A DNA stretch of 64,000 nt from Chloranthus sessilifolius (taxonomy: Eukaryota; Streptophyta; Magnoliopsida; Chloranthales; Chloranthaceae), in the NCBI GenBank assembly GCA_021018995.1, contig CM037590.1, forward strand, positions 81,562,097 to 81,626,096, written 5' to 3'. Position numbers and translations under genes: made by a program. This document shows positions 1 to 11,166 of the stretch, piece after piece (the stretch's first letter is position 1; every line of letters begins with the position of its first letter). The notes below the pieces were generated by a model. That model worked only from the letters and a program-made list of their open reading frames with translations, ran no database searches and had not been told where the DNA came from.

Positions 1-1119
1 TTTGGTACAAAGAAATTCGATTTAGGCTTCTAATATGGGTTCAAGGGATAAATCAATTTCTAGGATTTTGGATTTTGGCTCTAACGAATGAAAATAATGG
101 CCTTAAATCATTTCCATGTTTCATTAGCATGAATGTCATATTGTTTTGATGTATCTAATAAACAATTCTAGAAAAATAAGTTATCATAATCATAGAATAT
201 TTGATTCAATTTTTCAGTAATATGAGATTTCATTGTAATGCAGTCAAAAAGTTCAAAGAAAATTTAAGTTCAAATAGAAAGCAATCTCTCTCCAAAGTAA
301 GGAGATAAGTCTCAAAAGCTCACTGATTATATAATTTTGAAACTATAATCTAAATATTATAGTTTAAATTAAAGTATAGTTTCAAACATTCAATCTGATA
401 CAATGTTCAAGAGAACTAGACATGAATCGTAAATGCTCTATTGTTTGATTGTTAAACTTTTACTACGATGGATTGTAAAGTTTATGGAATCATAATTTTT
501 TCTATCATAGCTCACATACAATGGTTAGCTATTTAGAAATTAAAATCTACATAAAAAATATGCAAAAGAATTTTTTTATTTTTTTATTTTCGATATGCAA
601 AAAGCAAAATAAAGCAAAACTAAAAACTAATAAAGCAAAACTATTATACACAGAAAGGTGTATCCCCCCAAACTAAAATATGACAATGTCCTCAATATTT
701 TAAAAAATAGGGGATACTTAAAAAAATTTACCTAATATATTGCATGTACCGGGCTTATAATCTGCAGAAATATTCAAAAATCTCCCCCAAACTAAGAGAA
801 ATCACATCCGACGTAGATCACACAGAAAGATAATATCAAAAAAATTAAAATAATCAAAATAATCAAAAGATATTTTTATATAATAAACAAAATATTTAAA
901 GAGTATATTCAAAAGATGTAGAAGTACTTACCTAAAAGATTAAACCTAGGAAAAATTTAGACACACCCTAACTACGGCACCGACAACAATCGTTTGAAGC
1001 AAAAGATTTCTTCAATAAGGAATGGTCCTTGGCTTTTAACCAAAATTATCCCATCAAAAAGATGGTCCACCCTCTAGCTCTGGGATGGTTGCATCTAATA
1101 GAAAAGGAAAAATGGTGAT
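1..1119 (-). other. Athila-1 post-integrase noncoding region
   Basis: A+T-rich sequence with no convincing reading frame on either strand. At about 661-705 there is a C-run followed by CAAACTAAAATATGACAATG and TCCTCA. A closely similar block lies in Athila-2 at about 48446-48485, so this is a conserved lineage-specific motif and possibly an internal polypurine tract on the minus strand. Nothing else is recognised here. Confidence 0.6.
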
Positions 1120-1383
1120 TCAAGAAGATGGAGGGGAACGGGGCGGTGGAGAAGAAGAACTGGGGGATGGTTTATGGAGTTTGGGAGAAGCAGATGATGA
1201 GCAAGTTGGTGAATGTGGTGGCATGGTTGGTGCATTAGGGACTTCTGGCACGGGAAAGAGAGATAGAATTTCATTGATCAGTCGTGCCCTTTCTTCCAGA
1301 ATCGTAGAAATTTCCTCCGCATCCTATCGAAGAAGATGTTCGAATGCCTTGGTAATCTCGGACCAACTGAGCTGTTTTGCCAT
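1120..1383 (-). pseudogene. Short post-integrase ORF of Athila-1, one in-frame stop
   Basis: Reading the minus strand from ATG at 1383 gives an 88-codon frame ending in TGA at 1120-1122, broken only by TAG at codon 20 (1324-1326). The product begins MAKQLSW, has a charged, probably helical middle (EEISTILEERARLINEI) and ends in a Ser/Pro-rich tail. Athila-2 has a frame at the corresponding place (48852-49097) that begins MADEKP, has a charged middle ending in KEE and also has a Pro-rich tail. The shared layout suggests a genuine small gene of the lineage, in the interval where other Athila elements carry their extra ORF. Its function is unknown. A plus-strand frame over the same bases is treated as a shadow. 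Confidence 0.45.
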
Positions 1384-1882
1384 GGCGAAAGATAAACCAA
1401 AGGGTTGGATTGACTAGGGTGGGTTTTTGATTTGTGTACTTATAATCACTCACGGCAAGGATATGATTGTTTGCCATAAATAATGAATATGGAGATGCGT
1501 TGAAAAATACGAACCGTTAGGTGGCCATAATAAATATGGTGAGAAGTGATTGCACGACGTTAATTGAGGCATTGCCTTTGCTACCAGAAAATTGTACCTT
1601 TTCAATTGCAAAGTATGTGGGCCCAAATAGAACACTCTCTTCAGTCGTAATCACTACGATGGTTCGTGAGAGAATTTGCACTCTGTGAGAAATCGTGATC
1701 ACTGCGATTTCTCGAGAATGGAACAACTACTAAATTGATGGTGTCTCCGTCATACGTAAATATACTATGTGTGGTTAAAGGATAAATATCTCTTAATGTT
1801 ATACAATTGAAGAAAACTTAAAGAATACTATACTCAAATTTGCTACGGATGAGTCAGTAGCACGACGATGCCCATGAGCATG
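1384..1882. other. Spacer between integrase and small ORF, Athila-1
   Basis: About 500 bases downstream of integrase, in element orientation. Short frames on the minus strand overlap one another and show no family resemblance. The phrase ATCGTGATCACTGCGAT near 1691 is partly self-complementary. No feature is assigned. Confidence 0.5.
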
Positions 1883-3149
1883 TCAACCATACTCTGCGTC
1901 TTTAAGTGACATTGTGGTCACTATTCCTTTTTCTTCTAATGATACCATCAACTTAAGTCTCTGCCCATTAATCTTGAATATACGATTGTCCTTGGGATCC
2001 TGAATGGTCACAGCTCCGTGAGGAAATGCTTCCACGACATTGTAGGGTCCGTCCCAATGACTTCGTAGTTTTCCTGGGAATAACTTTAACTTCGAATTGA
2101 ATAGCCAAACCTTGGCCAGACTCAAAACACTTTCTCAAGATGTGTTTATTATGGAATGCTTTAGTTTTAGCCTTGTAAATTTGAGCATTCTCATAGGCAT
2201 CATTACGAATTTCCTCTAACTCATTGAGTTTGAGTTTTTGTTGCTCATAAGATGTGAACAACTCAAAATTCAATACTTTGATAGCTCATACCGCTTTGTG
2301 CTCTAATTCCACAGGTAGGTGACAGGCTTTTTCGCATACTAGTCGGTAAGGCGACATGCCAATGAATGTTTTAGAGGCTATTCTAGTAGCCCACAGGGCA
2401 TCATGCAATCTTAGGGACCAATCATTCCTATCAGGGCGAACCGTTCTCTCCAGTATTTTCTTTATTTCTTGATTGGAAACCTCTACTTGCCCACTAATTT
2501 GTGAGTGATAGGGGGTTGCAATTTTATGAGTAACACCATATTTCTGGAGAAGACTCTCAAAATATCTATTACAAAAATGGCTTCCTCCATCACTTATGAT
2601 GGCTTGTAGAGTTTCAAACCATGAGAGTATATTCTCTTTGATAAAAGATATCACCACCTTATGATCATTTGTTTTTGTGGTTGATGCTTCAACCCACTTT
2701 GAAATATAGTCAACACCCACAAGTATATACATAAATCCGAAGGAAGGTGGAAATGGGCCCATGAAGTCTATACCCCAAACATTGAAGGTTCTATGACCAA
2801 TATTGGTTGGAGAGGCATCATGTTCCTTCGGGATATGACCCCTGCCTTTTGACATCGATCACGTGCCAGACAGAAGTTCTAAGCATCATTAAATAATGAT
2901 GGCCAGTAAAATCTTGATTGCAGTACCTTAGCAGCTATTTTCTTTTCACCGAAGTGGCTCCCATAAGCATAAGTGTGACAAAATTATAGAATATTGTGGG
3001 TGTCACTATATGGAATACATTTTCTAATTATTTGGTCTGAGAATATCTTAAATAAGCCAGGATCCTCCCAAATATAATATTTAACATTGGAAAAGAAAAT
3101 ATATCTGTCATGTTTGGACCAGGTTGTGGGGATCTTACCTGTGGCCAAA
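1883..3149 (-). pseudogene. Athila-1 integrase (zinc finger, catalytic core, C-terminal domain), broken
   Basis: Integrase inserts the element cDNA into the chromosome. In coding order: a linker with the zinc-binding region (GSHFG and a Cys pair within FCLARDRC, about 2990-2860, TAG between the halves), the core (2855-2286) and the C-terminal domain (2273-1883). The core keeps all three acidic residues in [16 protein letters not shown] and [10 protein letters not shown]. The core ends at ELEHKAV, followed by a TGA where relatives usually have Trp. The C-terminal part is split between two frames near 2125-1968, a frameshift. The tail [10 protein letters not shown] is typical for the lineage. 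The catalytic triad survives but the frame does not. Confidence 0.88.
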
Positions 3150-4641
3150 TAATCCACAATGTTAGCATACCGTGGCACCATTGATTGGATGGCAAAAAGT
3201 TGCTCATTCGAAAAGGTATCGTGCAGAGATTCTTTGCTGATGGTTTCTGGCAATTCTATTCTGGACATGTGGTCAACGACCATGTTCTCAACTCTCTTTT
3301 TGGCTTTGATTTTAAAATTGAATTCCTGCAAATTAAGATCCATATTATTAGCCTAGGTTTGGCATCCTTTTTCGACAATAAATATTTCAGTGCAGAATGA
3401 TCAGAGAAGATGACAATCTTTTATCCCAATAGGTACAATCGGAATTTATCTAGTGCTAACATGACAACGAGAAGCTCTTTCTCAGTGGTGGTGTAGTTCA
3501 CCTGAGATTCAATCAAGATTTGGCTTGCATAATAAATTACATGAGGAACCTTGTCTTTCCATTGTCCTAGGACTGCACCTAATGCATAATTAGAAGCGTC
3601 ACACATTACTTTAAAAGGTAGGGAGTAGTCCGGAGGTTGAATAATTGGTGTTGATGAGAGAAGTGCTCGAAGCTTATTGAATGCGTCAAGGCAAACATCC
3701 TCGAAGTTAAGGGATACATCATTCGCTAATAGATGGCACAAAGGTCTCGATATTTTTGAGAAATTTTTAATAAAGCGGTGATAGAAGCCAGCATGGCCAA
3801 GGAAGGATCGAATTTGTCGTACTGAAGTTGGTGGTAGTAGATTTGCTATTATATCAACTTTGGCCCTACAAACTTCTATTCCTCTCTTAGAAATGATATG
3901 CCCTAGGACTATGCCTTCCTGAACCATAAAATGGCTCGTCTCCCAACTTAACACCAAATTAGTCTCCTCACATCTTTCTAGGATGAGGGTAAGGTGATCA
4001 AGACAAGACTCAAACGTTCGACCAAATACCAAAAAGTCATCCATGAAAACGTCAAGAAACTTATCTATCATGTTTGAAATGATGGCCATCATACACCTTT
4101 GGAATGTTGCTGGAGCATTGAATAACCCAAAGGGCATACGACGATAAGCAAATATTCCTAAAGGACACATGAAGGTAGTATTTTCTTGGTCTTTCGGAAC
4201 TTGATTATACCATGAATATCTGTCTAGAAAGAAAAAATACTCCTGGCCCGCAAGTTTTTTCAAAATTTGATCAATAAAGGGCAATGGAAAGTGATCCTTG
4301 CAAGTCATTGAGTTTAACTTCTGATAATCAATACATACGCGCCATCCTGCGGTCTCGCATAATGGTACCAACTCACAGACTAAATTTTCTTTGACTGTAA
4401 TCCCAAATTTTTTTGGACTACTTGAATGGGGCTCACCCACTCACTATCAGAAATCGAGTATATAATTCCAGCATCTAATAATTCCCTCATATTCAGATTT
4501 AGTAGTCGTCGCTGACTTTCTCGTGAAGTCTTGGTGTTGTCCTCTCAAATAAATTCGATGCATAGATATTGACGAATCAAGCCCTTTAAGGTCAGCAACA
4601 GTCCACCCTATCGCATGCTTATGCTTCCTAAGTATGGCCAA
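3150..4641 (-). pseudogene. Athila-1 reverse transcriptase and RNase H, broken
   Basis: The fragment 4641-4447 is the segment just before the fingers (HKHAIGWTVADLKGLD). The main frame 4440-3421 carries GWRVCIDYQKLNS, FPLPFIDQ, the RMPFG box and the catalytic FMDDFLVFG, followed by the connection domain and the start of RNase H ([23 protein letters not shown]). The frame stops at 3421 after LYLLG and resumes at 3343 as the end of RNase H and the linker (VENMVVDHMSRIE). A frame change also separates the 4447 and 4440 pieces. The catalytic YXDD-box equivalent is intact, so decay is by stops and shifts. Confidence 0.9.
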
Positions 4642-4859
4642 CTACTTACTCTCTTGTTCCATGTTAAGAGCAGAAGAAATAATCACTGGAAGTGTTTCAT
4701 TAGGCCTAATAAAAGCATACTTAAGGGTGTCGGGAAGTAGTTTTAAATCTAAGGATGATGCTTTTTCAATGGATGGTAGCATTGGATTGTTGGGCGTGCT
4801 GGGTAGAGGTTCTATCCATGGCTTCCACGTTTTTATTTGAGAATCACGGGAACAAGTGC

Positions 4860-6429
4860 CCAGCTAATAGATCACCTCCTCAGATTGCTCCGGTTCTCCC
4901 GCTTCTGCATACCAGAGTGTACTTTCTAACTCATCTTTAGATAAGACTTTAGGCAATGCTTCTTCTACTATTTCATCAATTTCTACCACATAGAAGCATT
5001 CTTCATCATCGATTGAAGTCATCTGGTTGGCTGCCGAGAAGACAATTAACTAAATTTGCATGTCTCCAAAAGAAACTTCCATCACTTCAGTTTTATAGTT
5101 TATGCAAGCATTGACCATGGCCAAGAATGGTCTACGGAGTATAACGAGAATTTGTGTTGGAGATTTTAAACTTGGTTCCATGTCTAGTACAAGGAAATTA
5201 ACAGGAAAGACAAATTTATCGACCCCAACTATTACATCTTCAATAATTCCTACCGGCCCTCTTACTTATCTATCGGCTAACTGAAGAGTTTCCAATGTAG
5301 GCCTCATATTTTCTAGTCCCAGTTTCTCAAATATAGAGTATGGTAGCAGATTCATGTTGGCTCCTAAATCCAGAAGTGCTTTATTTATTACATGATCACC
5401 TATGATACATGGAATTGTGGGCACTCCAGGATCCTTATGCTTAGGCAGAGTTCTTTCTTGCAAGAATGAACTTACTTGCTCCGTCAAGAAGAATTTTTGC
5501 GATAAGTTATTTTGCCTCTTTCTCTTCTGCATGCACATCGCTTTCCGAAAATGCGTGTAAGATGGAACTTGCTTTATTGCCTCTAGGAGGGGCAAGTTAA
5601 TCTTCACCTCTTTGAAGATTTTGATAATTTCTTCTAACTTTTTTGGGTTTTTATCAAAAGGGGACGGTGCACCGAAGGCATTAGGAAATGGTAACTTTGG
5701 TACATAAGGTACTTCAGTTACAGAGTTAGGTGCACTGTCTTTATTATTATCTTTTTGTTTTTTATTTTCTAATATTTTTAATTTTTCTGATAGTGGGACT
5801 TCTTTTATGGCTTCATGTTCTTTTTCCTTGGTCTCAGGGATGCCTACTGGTGTAGCCATCTCTACCCTATTATCATCAGTTCTGCCACTTCTTAAGGTCT
5901 GAACTACTTGAATGTGTGTTATGGGATTTGGTGTATTTCCCTCATGAAATTGTCCTCCTAAGTTGTTCACTGATTGTGAACACACTCGGTTATCCGCTGT
6001 TTCTACCCATTGTGTAGCTAGTTGCCCAATTTGGATTTCTATGTTTGCAATGGATTGAGTACAAGAATATAAATCTTGAGAGATTTGAGCAAGCAAAGCT
6101 AACTCCCTAGAATGTTGATGCATCTGTTGTTGTAGATCTTGGAGGATCTGGACAATAGTAGCATCATCATTATTACTCTGAGGACTAAACTGTTGTTCAA
6201 AAGATTGATTTGAGGCATATGACCATTGGAAGTTTTGAGGATATTGTGGGTATGCATAAGATAATTCTTATTGAGTTACCCTTGTGAAGTCATAACAATT
6301 TCCCCACTGAGGATTATAGGAATTCTTAAAACTACCCCACTGAGATACAAAGGCTTGTGCTGTTTCTGTTGGGGCATAGGTGAAATTATAGTTTGGCCAT
6401 AATGATTGATTGTGGCCTTGCATAGCCAT
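4860..6429 (-). pseudogene. Athila-1 gag C-terminus and aspartic protease, broken; capsid domain absent
   Basis: From ATG at 6429 the frame begins MAMQGHNQSLW and has Asn/Gln-rich sequence with a TAA at 6268-6270. The open part 6123-5266 has gag-like LLAQISQDLY, the repeated Athila phrase TLRSGR, and the protease with PTIPCIIGDH and catalytic DLGANMNLLP. It stops after LADR (TAA), but homology continues in frame (RGPVGIIEDVIVGVDKF) to about 4900. Athila-2 has a long capsid-coding stretch upstream of the matching region. Here only about 250 bases separate the first ATG from the primer site, so the capsid domain was probably deleted. Without capsid this copy would depend on other elements for packaging. 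Confidence 0.8.
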
Positions 6430-6682
6430 AATGTATATACTAGAAAATATAAATATTTTTATGTTTTTAGTTTTTATCTGATTTTTATTTTAGAAAGCAG
6501 GGAGAGGAGACAAATCTGAGCCTCTAGCTTCTCTTGTCAAAAGAAGTGTTGAAACCTTTGATTCACTGCTCTGAATAAACCTGCAAAAAATTAAGAAGTG
6601 ATTAAAGAAAAATAAGATTATAAGAAAAATAAAAAGAGAAAGATAAATATTGGTTTTCAAAACAACTAGAAAAAATCTGCTT
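6430..6682 (-). other. Athila-1 leader
   Basis: A short A-rich segment between the primer site and the first gag ATG. No reading frame is seen. Its length, about 250 bases, contrasts with roughly 500 bases plus the whole capsid region before the equivalent sequence in Athila-2. Confidence 0.5.
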
Positions 6683-6699
6683 CCCCGGCAATGACGCCA
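6683..6699 (-). promoter_or_regulatory. Primer-binding site, tRNA-Asp type, Athila-1
   Basis: The plus strand reads CCCCGGCAATGACGCCA, matching the 3' end of plant tRNA-Asp (CCCCGGCAACGGCGCCA) except for two transitions. Its complement on the minus strand is the site where the tRNA primes minus-strand DNA synthesis. It fixes the element orientation and the position of the 5' LTR. Confidence 0.85.
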
Positions 6700-6709
6700 A
6701 AAACATTAC

Positions 6710-8012
6710 TGCTTCTATTATCGTACTAAGTCTTAGCCTATTGCAAGCGCATAATAGAAATTGCAGCACTAGTATAGGATCGTTCCCATGAGAAAGGTGA
6801 ATTTTTGGATGTGTTTGAAAGCTTTTATTTGTCTTTTAAGAACCAAAACTACTGGAGAAATATAAACAAAAGAATAGGTTGTTTAAACTAATGCAAAAAA
6901 TAAATATAAATCCTCCTCCTTCCAGATTATGGTCATCAATCACAATCCTTCAATTCTCGGATATTGACAAAACAAAATACCATTACACCGTATCTCAGTC
7001 TTCTAGATTAACACATATTTATACTAATCAACAATCTTCCCAAAATTTGAGCATCAATCAAATTCGAGAATGCTAAAGATGGAAAAGTAAAATCGTTACA
7101 CTAATCTGCAATTCAAATTAAGAACTTTTAGATGTTTACAAAGCAGTAAAAATGCATGAAAATAAATCTAAACTAGCAAGAAAATAAAAGATCTTTCATC
7201 CCTCAGTTACAGACGTCAATTGCTTCTGAGAAACTACGGATGCTCTACTCTAATCTTCCAACTCCCGATCATAGTCGTCAATTGCTCTTGAGAAACCTTG
7301 GATATCTAAACTACTCTAATACTACCATGATCAGAAGAAAACCCAACCTTAGTCCTCAATTGATGCTGATAATTCCTTCGACAACTTTATTCCTATGTTA
7401 AACCCTCTTATTTATAGATCATAAGGGGTCGGTTTACATTGCTCAAATCCTAATAAAAGAAAACTACTAAGAAGAAAAGTTTCCTAATAAAACTCTAACT
7501 TCTAATTATATTCTTCATGGCTTTAACTAGTACATGCGCTTAGGATTGTTCTCTTGCTTTTAAGTAACAGAGACCTTTAGGAGTCTTTTGCCAATCTTCT
7601 CAGATCCGTGAGTTTCCAAACTTCTAATATAAGAGATCTTCTCATTATGTACATGGCGGTGTAATTCTCACGTGATTAGTAGTAATAAGAGCTTTAAGGT
7701 TGCAAAATTGTGAATATGATTTCTCTTTTCTTTCAGTACGATTCTCCAATACTTATGATCGTATTTCCTTGTTGTCGTACTCCAGTCAAAAGCATTTTCT
7801 GAAGAATCGTAAATTGCAATTTTTTCTTTTTCTCTTCAACTACGTTCATTTGTAAGTACGATTTCTTTCTTTTCTGGCCTTCAAATATGATTTGAATCAT
7901 CTTTGCATTCGATCATCTTTCTTACTATTTTTTGAGTTCATTTTGATGAAGATTATCACTTTGGCTCTATTTTACTGCCTATTCTTAATATCTGTACATT
8001 ATCCTGTCATCA
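6710..8012 (-). repeat. Athila-1 5' LTR
   Basis: The boundaries are the TG at 6710, about 10 bases beyond the primer site, and the CA at 8011-8012 (ATCCTGTCATCA), giving about 1.3 kb. No second copy is in the window, so the edges rest on the primer site and TG...CA only. The left edge could lie a few bases nearer the primer site. No coding content is seen. Confidence 0.55.
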
Positions 8013-8084
8013 GTACCAAACTTGGATCTAGTATCACCAAGTTAAGGGTGATAAATTTGTATATTCTGTGACTGATCATCTAAC
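8013..8084. other. Short unassigned junction sequence
   Basis: About 70 bases between the Athila-1 LTR and recognisable Tat C-family LTR. It may be divergent LTR or the insertion flank. Nothing specific is seen. Confidence 0.3.
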
Positions 8085-9065
8085 TAAAGGGGTGTGTTAG
8101 CCCGTTATGCGTAGGAGGATCGAACCCGTTCCTGAGTACCCTCCGTTGGCTCACTTGGGAAAATCGGTTTGGATGGCTATGCTTGGTTTCTAAAATATGA
8201 CGAGAATATGGGACGTGACCCTAATTGGGTCTAAGTTGGAAATTTCAGCAAGGTTTCCCTAAGTGTTGGATTTAAGGCTAGCTTTATTCCTCTTTGGAAA
8301 ACTCGAGAATCGAAGTAGAAGGGATAACCCCAACTAGAACGATTACTCTACTAGGTTCCTAGAAGATAGTCAAAGTTCTAAGCCCAAATACTTAGAGTTC
8401 AAATCTATTCAAATTTAGAATCTCTAGCCAACCTTGAGATTTCCAAAGAGAAAAAGCAAATGAAAGATGTGTGAAGAATGAGAGGGGTAGGACCCTATTT
8501 ATGGTCTCGACTAATTATACGTGGGAGTCTAATGTCTAATTGAAAATTATACACTGGAAGTCTAGTATATATTCCTGATTATACACTGTGGTTACAACGT
8601 ATAATCAGGATGGTCATGAGGAAGTCGGTCAAGGTGACCGACTAAGCATGGAGAGAGAGAGAGAGAGTCCCAGTCCAATGTGGATTGATTATACGCTGGT
8701 ATCCCATCCTAATGAATTATATGTTATTATTTCAGCATATAATCAAGAGAGCTTATTGGTTCACAAAGTATTTGAATCCTACTCTAATACGGACCAATTA
8801 TATACTGGGAGTCCAGCATATAATAAATTATACGATAGGGTTATAGCGTATAATCAGGAACTCACCTCAGGCCGGGTCATGTCCAATTATACGCTAGAAG
8901 TTCAACATATAATCAATTTTACGTTAGAGCTCCAACGTATAATTCCTAGAAATAGAGGGTTTCGAGATTCTTGAAAAAGGTTGGCTTTTCCAGAATTCAT
9001 GGTAAGGTCAGTGGTTGACCAAACAGTTTTGTATGCTCCAAGGGGTCGAAAATGGGGTGTGTATA
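8085..9065 (-). repeat. Tat C-family 3' LTR fragment (minus)
   Basis: The left part (GGAGGATCGAACCC...GAGTACCCTCCGTTGGCTC) matches the C-family LTRs near 13610 and 27915. The right end GGGGTGTGTATA corresponds to the LTR terminus GGGGGTGTCTACA at 15505-15517, and the next bases match the C-family polypurine tract. Only about half the LTR remains: the 38-base repeat array seen in the other copies is absent. It contains its own set of hairpins (next entry). Confidence 0.7.
8510..8950. repeat. Array of imperfect palindromes with ATTATACG/CGTATAAT-type arms
   Basis: At least six hairpin-forming units occur in about 440 bases: 8577-8606, 8716-8743, 8797-8824, 8826-8855, 8886-8914 and 8917-8944. 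Arms are variants of ATTATACG, ATTATATG or GATTATAC, paired with ATATAAT or GTATAAT. The loops are often themselves self-complementary (CTGG GAGT CCAG). The equivalent region of the 12595 LTR has different arms but the same design. A GA dinucleotide run lies at 8651-8667. Confidence 0.75.
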
Positions 9066-9310
9066 GATGCCCCTCTTCGACGCATTCTTGTGGAGAAAGG
9101 ATACGTTGAAGAAGTAGACACCCGGTACGAGCGACCTTTCATTTATTAGAGAAATCAAAAGTGTGAATTGAAATGAGCTGATATGAATTGTTTGACTTTC
9201 TTATTTTTCCACATAAGCTAAGTAAAAGTGATGATTTGGAGGCCTATTGTAGCAATCGAGAGGTGTTTCTGCTATCGTGGGTTCATGTTGCGACTAGATA
9301 GGGGGATTTT
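9066..9310 (-). other. C-family polypurine tract and 3' region stub
   Basis: GATGCCCCTCTTCGACGC at 9066 is the plus-strand image of the polypurine tract next to a 3' LTR. The following 240 bases match 15520-15780 of Tat-C (GAAGAAGTAGACACCC, then a similar order of phrases). It is cut off near 9310, where B-family leader begins. Confidence 0.6.
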
Positions 9311-9480
9311 ATATTATAGGCCCGCCAATTGGCTAAGGCTTGTAAATGACGTAAAAGTAGGAGTCAGTAAAATTACTTAATCGGAGGGATTAGTAAAAAT
9401 AAAATAAAAAAATAGCAATAAAAGGTTAGTAAAATCAAAAATAAAGAGGCCAAGTTCAAGGGGAAGCTCTACAAGTGTTT
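9311..9480 (-). other. B-family leader stub (minus)
   Basis: The reverse complement matches the Tat-B leader at about 30850-31005 (CTTTATTTT...ACTAACCTTTTATTG, then TCATTTACAAGCCTTAGCC). It joins the C-family stub to the primer site and LTR at 9481-11166. Confidence 0.65.
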
Positions 9481-9497
9481 CCCCAGCAGAGTAGCCA
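9481..9497 (-). promoter_or_regulatory. Primer-binding site, Tat type
   Basis: The plus strand reads CCCCAGCAGAGTAGCCA, so the minus strand begins TGGCTACTCTGCTGGGG. This is the pattern of the tRNA-Arg-type primer sites reported for Ogre/Tat elements. It lies two bases from the LTR end, which shows that the neighbouring LTR is a 5' LTR in minus orientation. Confidence 0.65.
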
Positions 9498-9499
9498 TC

Positions 9500-11166
9500 T
9501 GTGCAACCGTGAGATTTTTGACGATCCCATCACGACGATGCGCTCGCTAACAAAATTATAGAGTCGCCACTCAGAGCTTTTGGTGTCTCGGAAAACCTAG
9601 ATCATTTTTATAAACACCAAAGTACCACAAATATGACCCTGAATCCGGTCCACACCAAAGGTTCTTGGGTAGGGGCTTCAGTTATCAATTGGGAAGGTGT
9701 TAGGCACCCAATCAACTAGCTTAATGCAGTCACTACTGATGGCCAAAATAAAAATAATATAAAAGAAAAGAAAAAGGCTTCCTCTTACCCAAAGGGGCTT
9801 AAAATCCTATTTGTGCCCCTCTGTTCCTATCGAAAATTCGGCGGCGTAATGACACAAATGGGAGGAATGACCGAGAAGGTAGAGGAATAGAGGGGAGAGC
9901 CGGAGCTCTCGGGCCCTTGTTGCACCATTGAGGAGTCTTGTGTTAGCTTACTTTGATGAGCTTTGAAGGCTTGAATGGTGGAAAAAGGAGTTATAACCTC
10001 TAAGGCTTGCTAGCTAAGAGGTAGAGAGGGAAGGCAAATTGATAGCACACGCCTAACCTAGAGGCTTTTTATGAAAGGTATGGCTTGGAAGGAGGTTTAT
10101 CAATTCTGAAATTTGTATGAGCAATGGTGCACCAAAGGGAGATAAATCTTCTCACTTTAAGCTCTTTCTCTCTTAGCTAATTTTCTCAACTTCTAATCCA
10201 AGGGGAGGGGGTTCTATTTATAGGAAAAGGGTGGGTTAGGAGGCTACTTACACGCTAAGCAAGATTAGGAATTAGGTAATCTAGCATCTAAGGTTTCCTA
10301 GGGTTTTGAGAGCTTGGAAAGGTGTGAAGGTGGTTTCAATGGTGGATAATAGGTTGGTGTTTCAAATCACTTAAGTGTTGCAAATAGGGTGCAAAAGGGT
10401 GCAATAGAACTAGTAAAACACACCCTAAAGATCAAGATGGTCAACATGTCAAACCCAAATCTCAATTTTCGAGACAAAAACCAGAGTTTACTATTTATAT
10501 GTCTGGCATAACTATTAGTTGTGTCAGGCATATGCACAGTAAAATAGTGCATGGACAGTGCCTGGAAGTTGGCTCCTCGAGGTGGAGTCCACCTTAATGC
10601 TGACACAACTATTAGTTGCGCTAGGCCATTTCTGGGGAGAGATGGCTTGGCGTAACTAATAGTTGTGCCAAGCTTACTTATAACTGGTGCAACTATTAGT
10701 TGTGTTAAGCCATTTCTAGAGAGAAATGGCCTGGCGCAACTATTAGTTGTGCCAAATCCCTAAGGGGGTTTTCACGAAATTACTATCTTGCCAGTCGGGT
10801 TTGGACCGCCATATCTTTGTATACACAGCTTTGATTGGGGTGATTCTTAGATCGTTGGAAAGCTAAGGACTTCTACTTTTCAATGGTATGAGATTCAATT
10901 ATAGTAGAAGGTCGCCGCTAGACCCGGTGCACCACTCTTCATCAATGGCTCGGGAAAACTAGGTTTAGGTTCGGAACGGGTTCTAAGGGTCGAGATCTGT
11001 TTCTAAGGGTTTGGGAAGGTTCCTAAAGGATCTAAGGTGATTTCTAAGGGTTTGGAAGGGTTCCTAAAGTTTTGGAAGGGTTTCATACATGCCATGAAAA
11101 GCTCGATGATGTGCCTCTCTCGAAATGTGTTTCGATTGGGCCTTGGGCCAAATTTGGGTGTCTATA
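9500..11166 (-). repeat. Tat B-family 5' LTR (minus), element F
   Basis: On the plus strand it begins TGTGCAACCGTGAG and ends AAATTTGGGTGTCTATA, a decayed form of GGTGTCTACA. It matches the Tat-B and Tat-E LTRs along its length, including the phrases around 9540 (CGACGATGCGCTCGCTAAC) and the polypyrimidine stretch near 10150. It interrupts Tat-G pol at 11167. The other end of the insertion cannot be matched because C-family sequence intervenes. Confidence 0.8.
10503..10756. repeat. Five palindromes of the TGGCGCAACTA type in the LTR
   Basis: Units lie at 10503-10527, 10601-10625, 10645-10673, 10683-10709 and 10731-10756. Each is built round AACTATTAGTT or AACTAATAGTT with outward complementary arms such as GCTTGGCGTAACT against AGTTGTGCCAAGC. 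The same unit recurs in every B-family LTR here and in the Tat-B leader. Confidence 0.85.

Larger units (their letters stand above)
1..8012 (-). mobile_element. Athila-1: Ty3/gypsy Athila-type LTR retrotransposon, 3' end outside window
   Basis: Reading right to left this element has a 5' LTR, a tRNA-Asp-like primer site, a shortened gag, protease, reverse transcriptase, RNase H, integrase and a long post-integrase region running off the left edge. Lineage assignment rests on the DLGAN protease motif, the FMDDF reverse transcriptase site, the PCIIGDH protease lead-in and the tRNA-Asp primer site, all typical of Athila. Several frameshifts and stops break the polyprotein, so this copy cannot make a full product. 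The 3' LTR is not visible. The capsid part of gag is missing between the leader and the gag C-terminus. Confidence 0.9.

Noticed and set aside
1085..1417. 110-codon plus-strand frame, Gly/Glu-rich
   Set aside because: It overlaps the minus-strand small ORF of Athila-1, which has a counterpart in Athila-2. The plus frame has no relative and its composition is a mirror of the Ser/Pro codons.
6683..6699. Match to tRNA-Asp 3' end as a tRNA gene
   Set aside because: Only the 3' 17 bases are matched, next to an LTR; it is a primer-binding site. The same applies to 9481-9497, 30824-30841 and 56037-56053.
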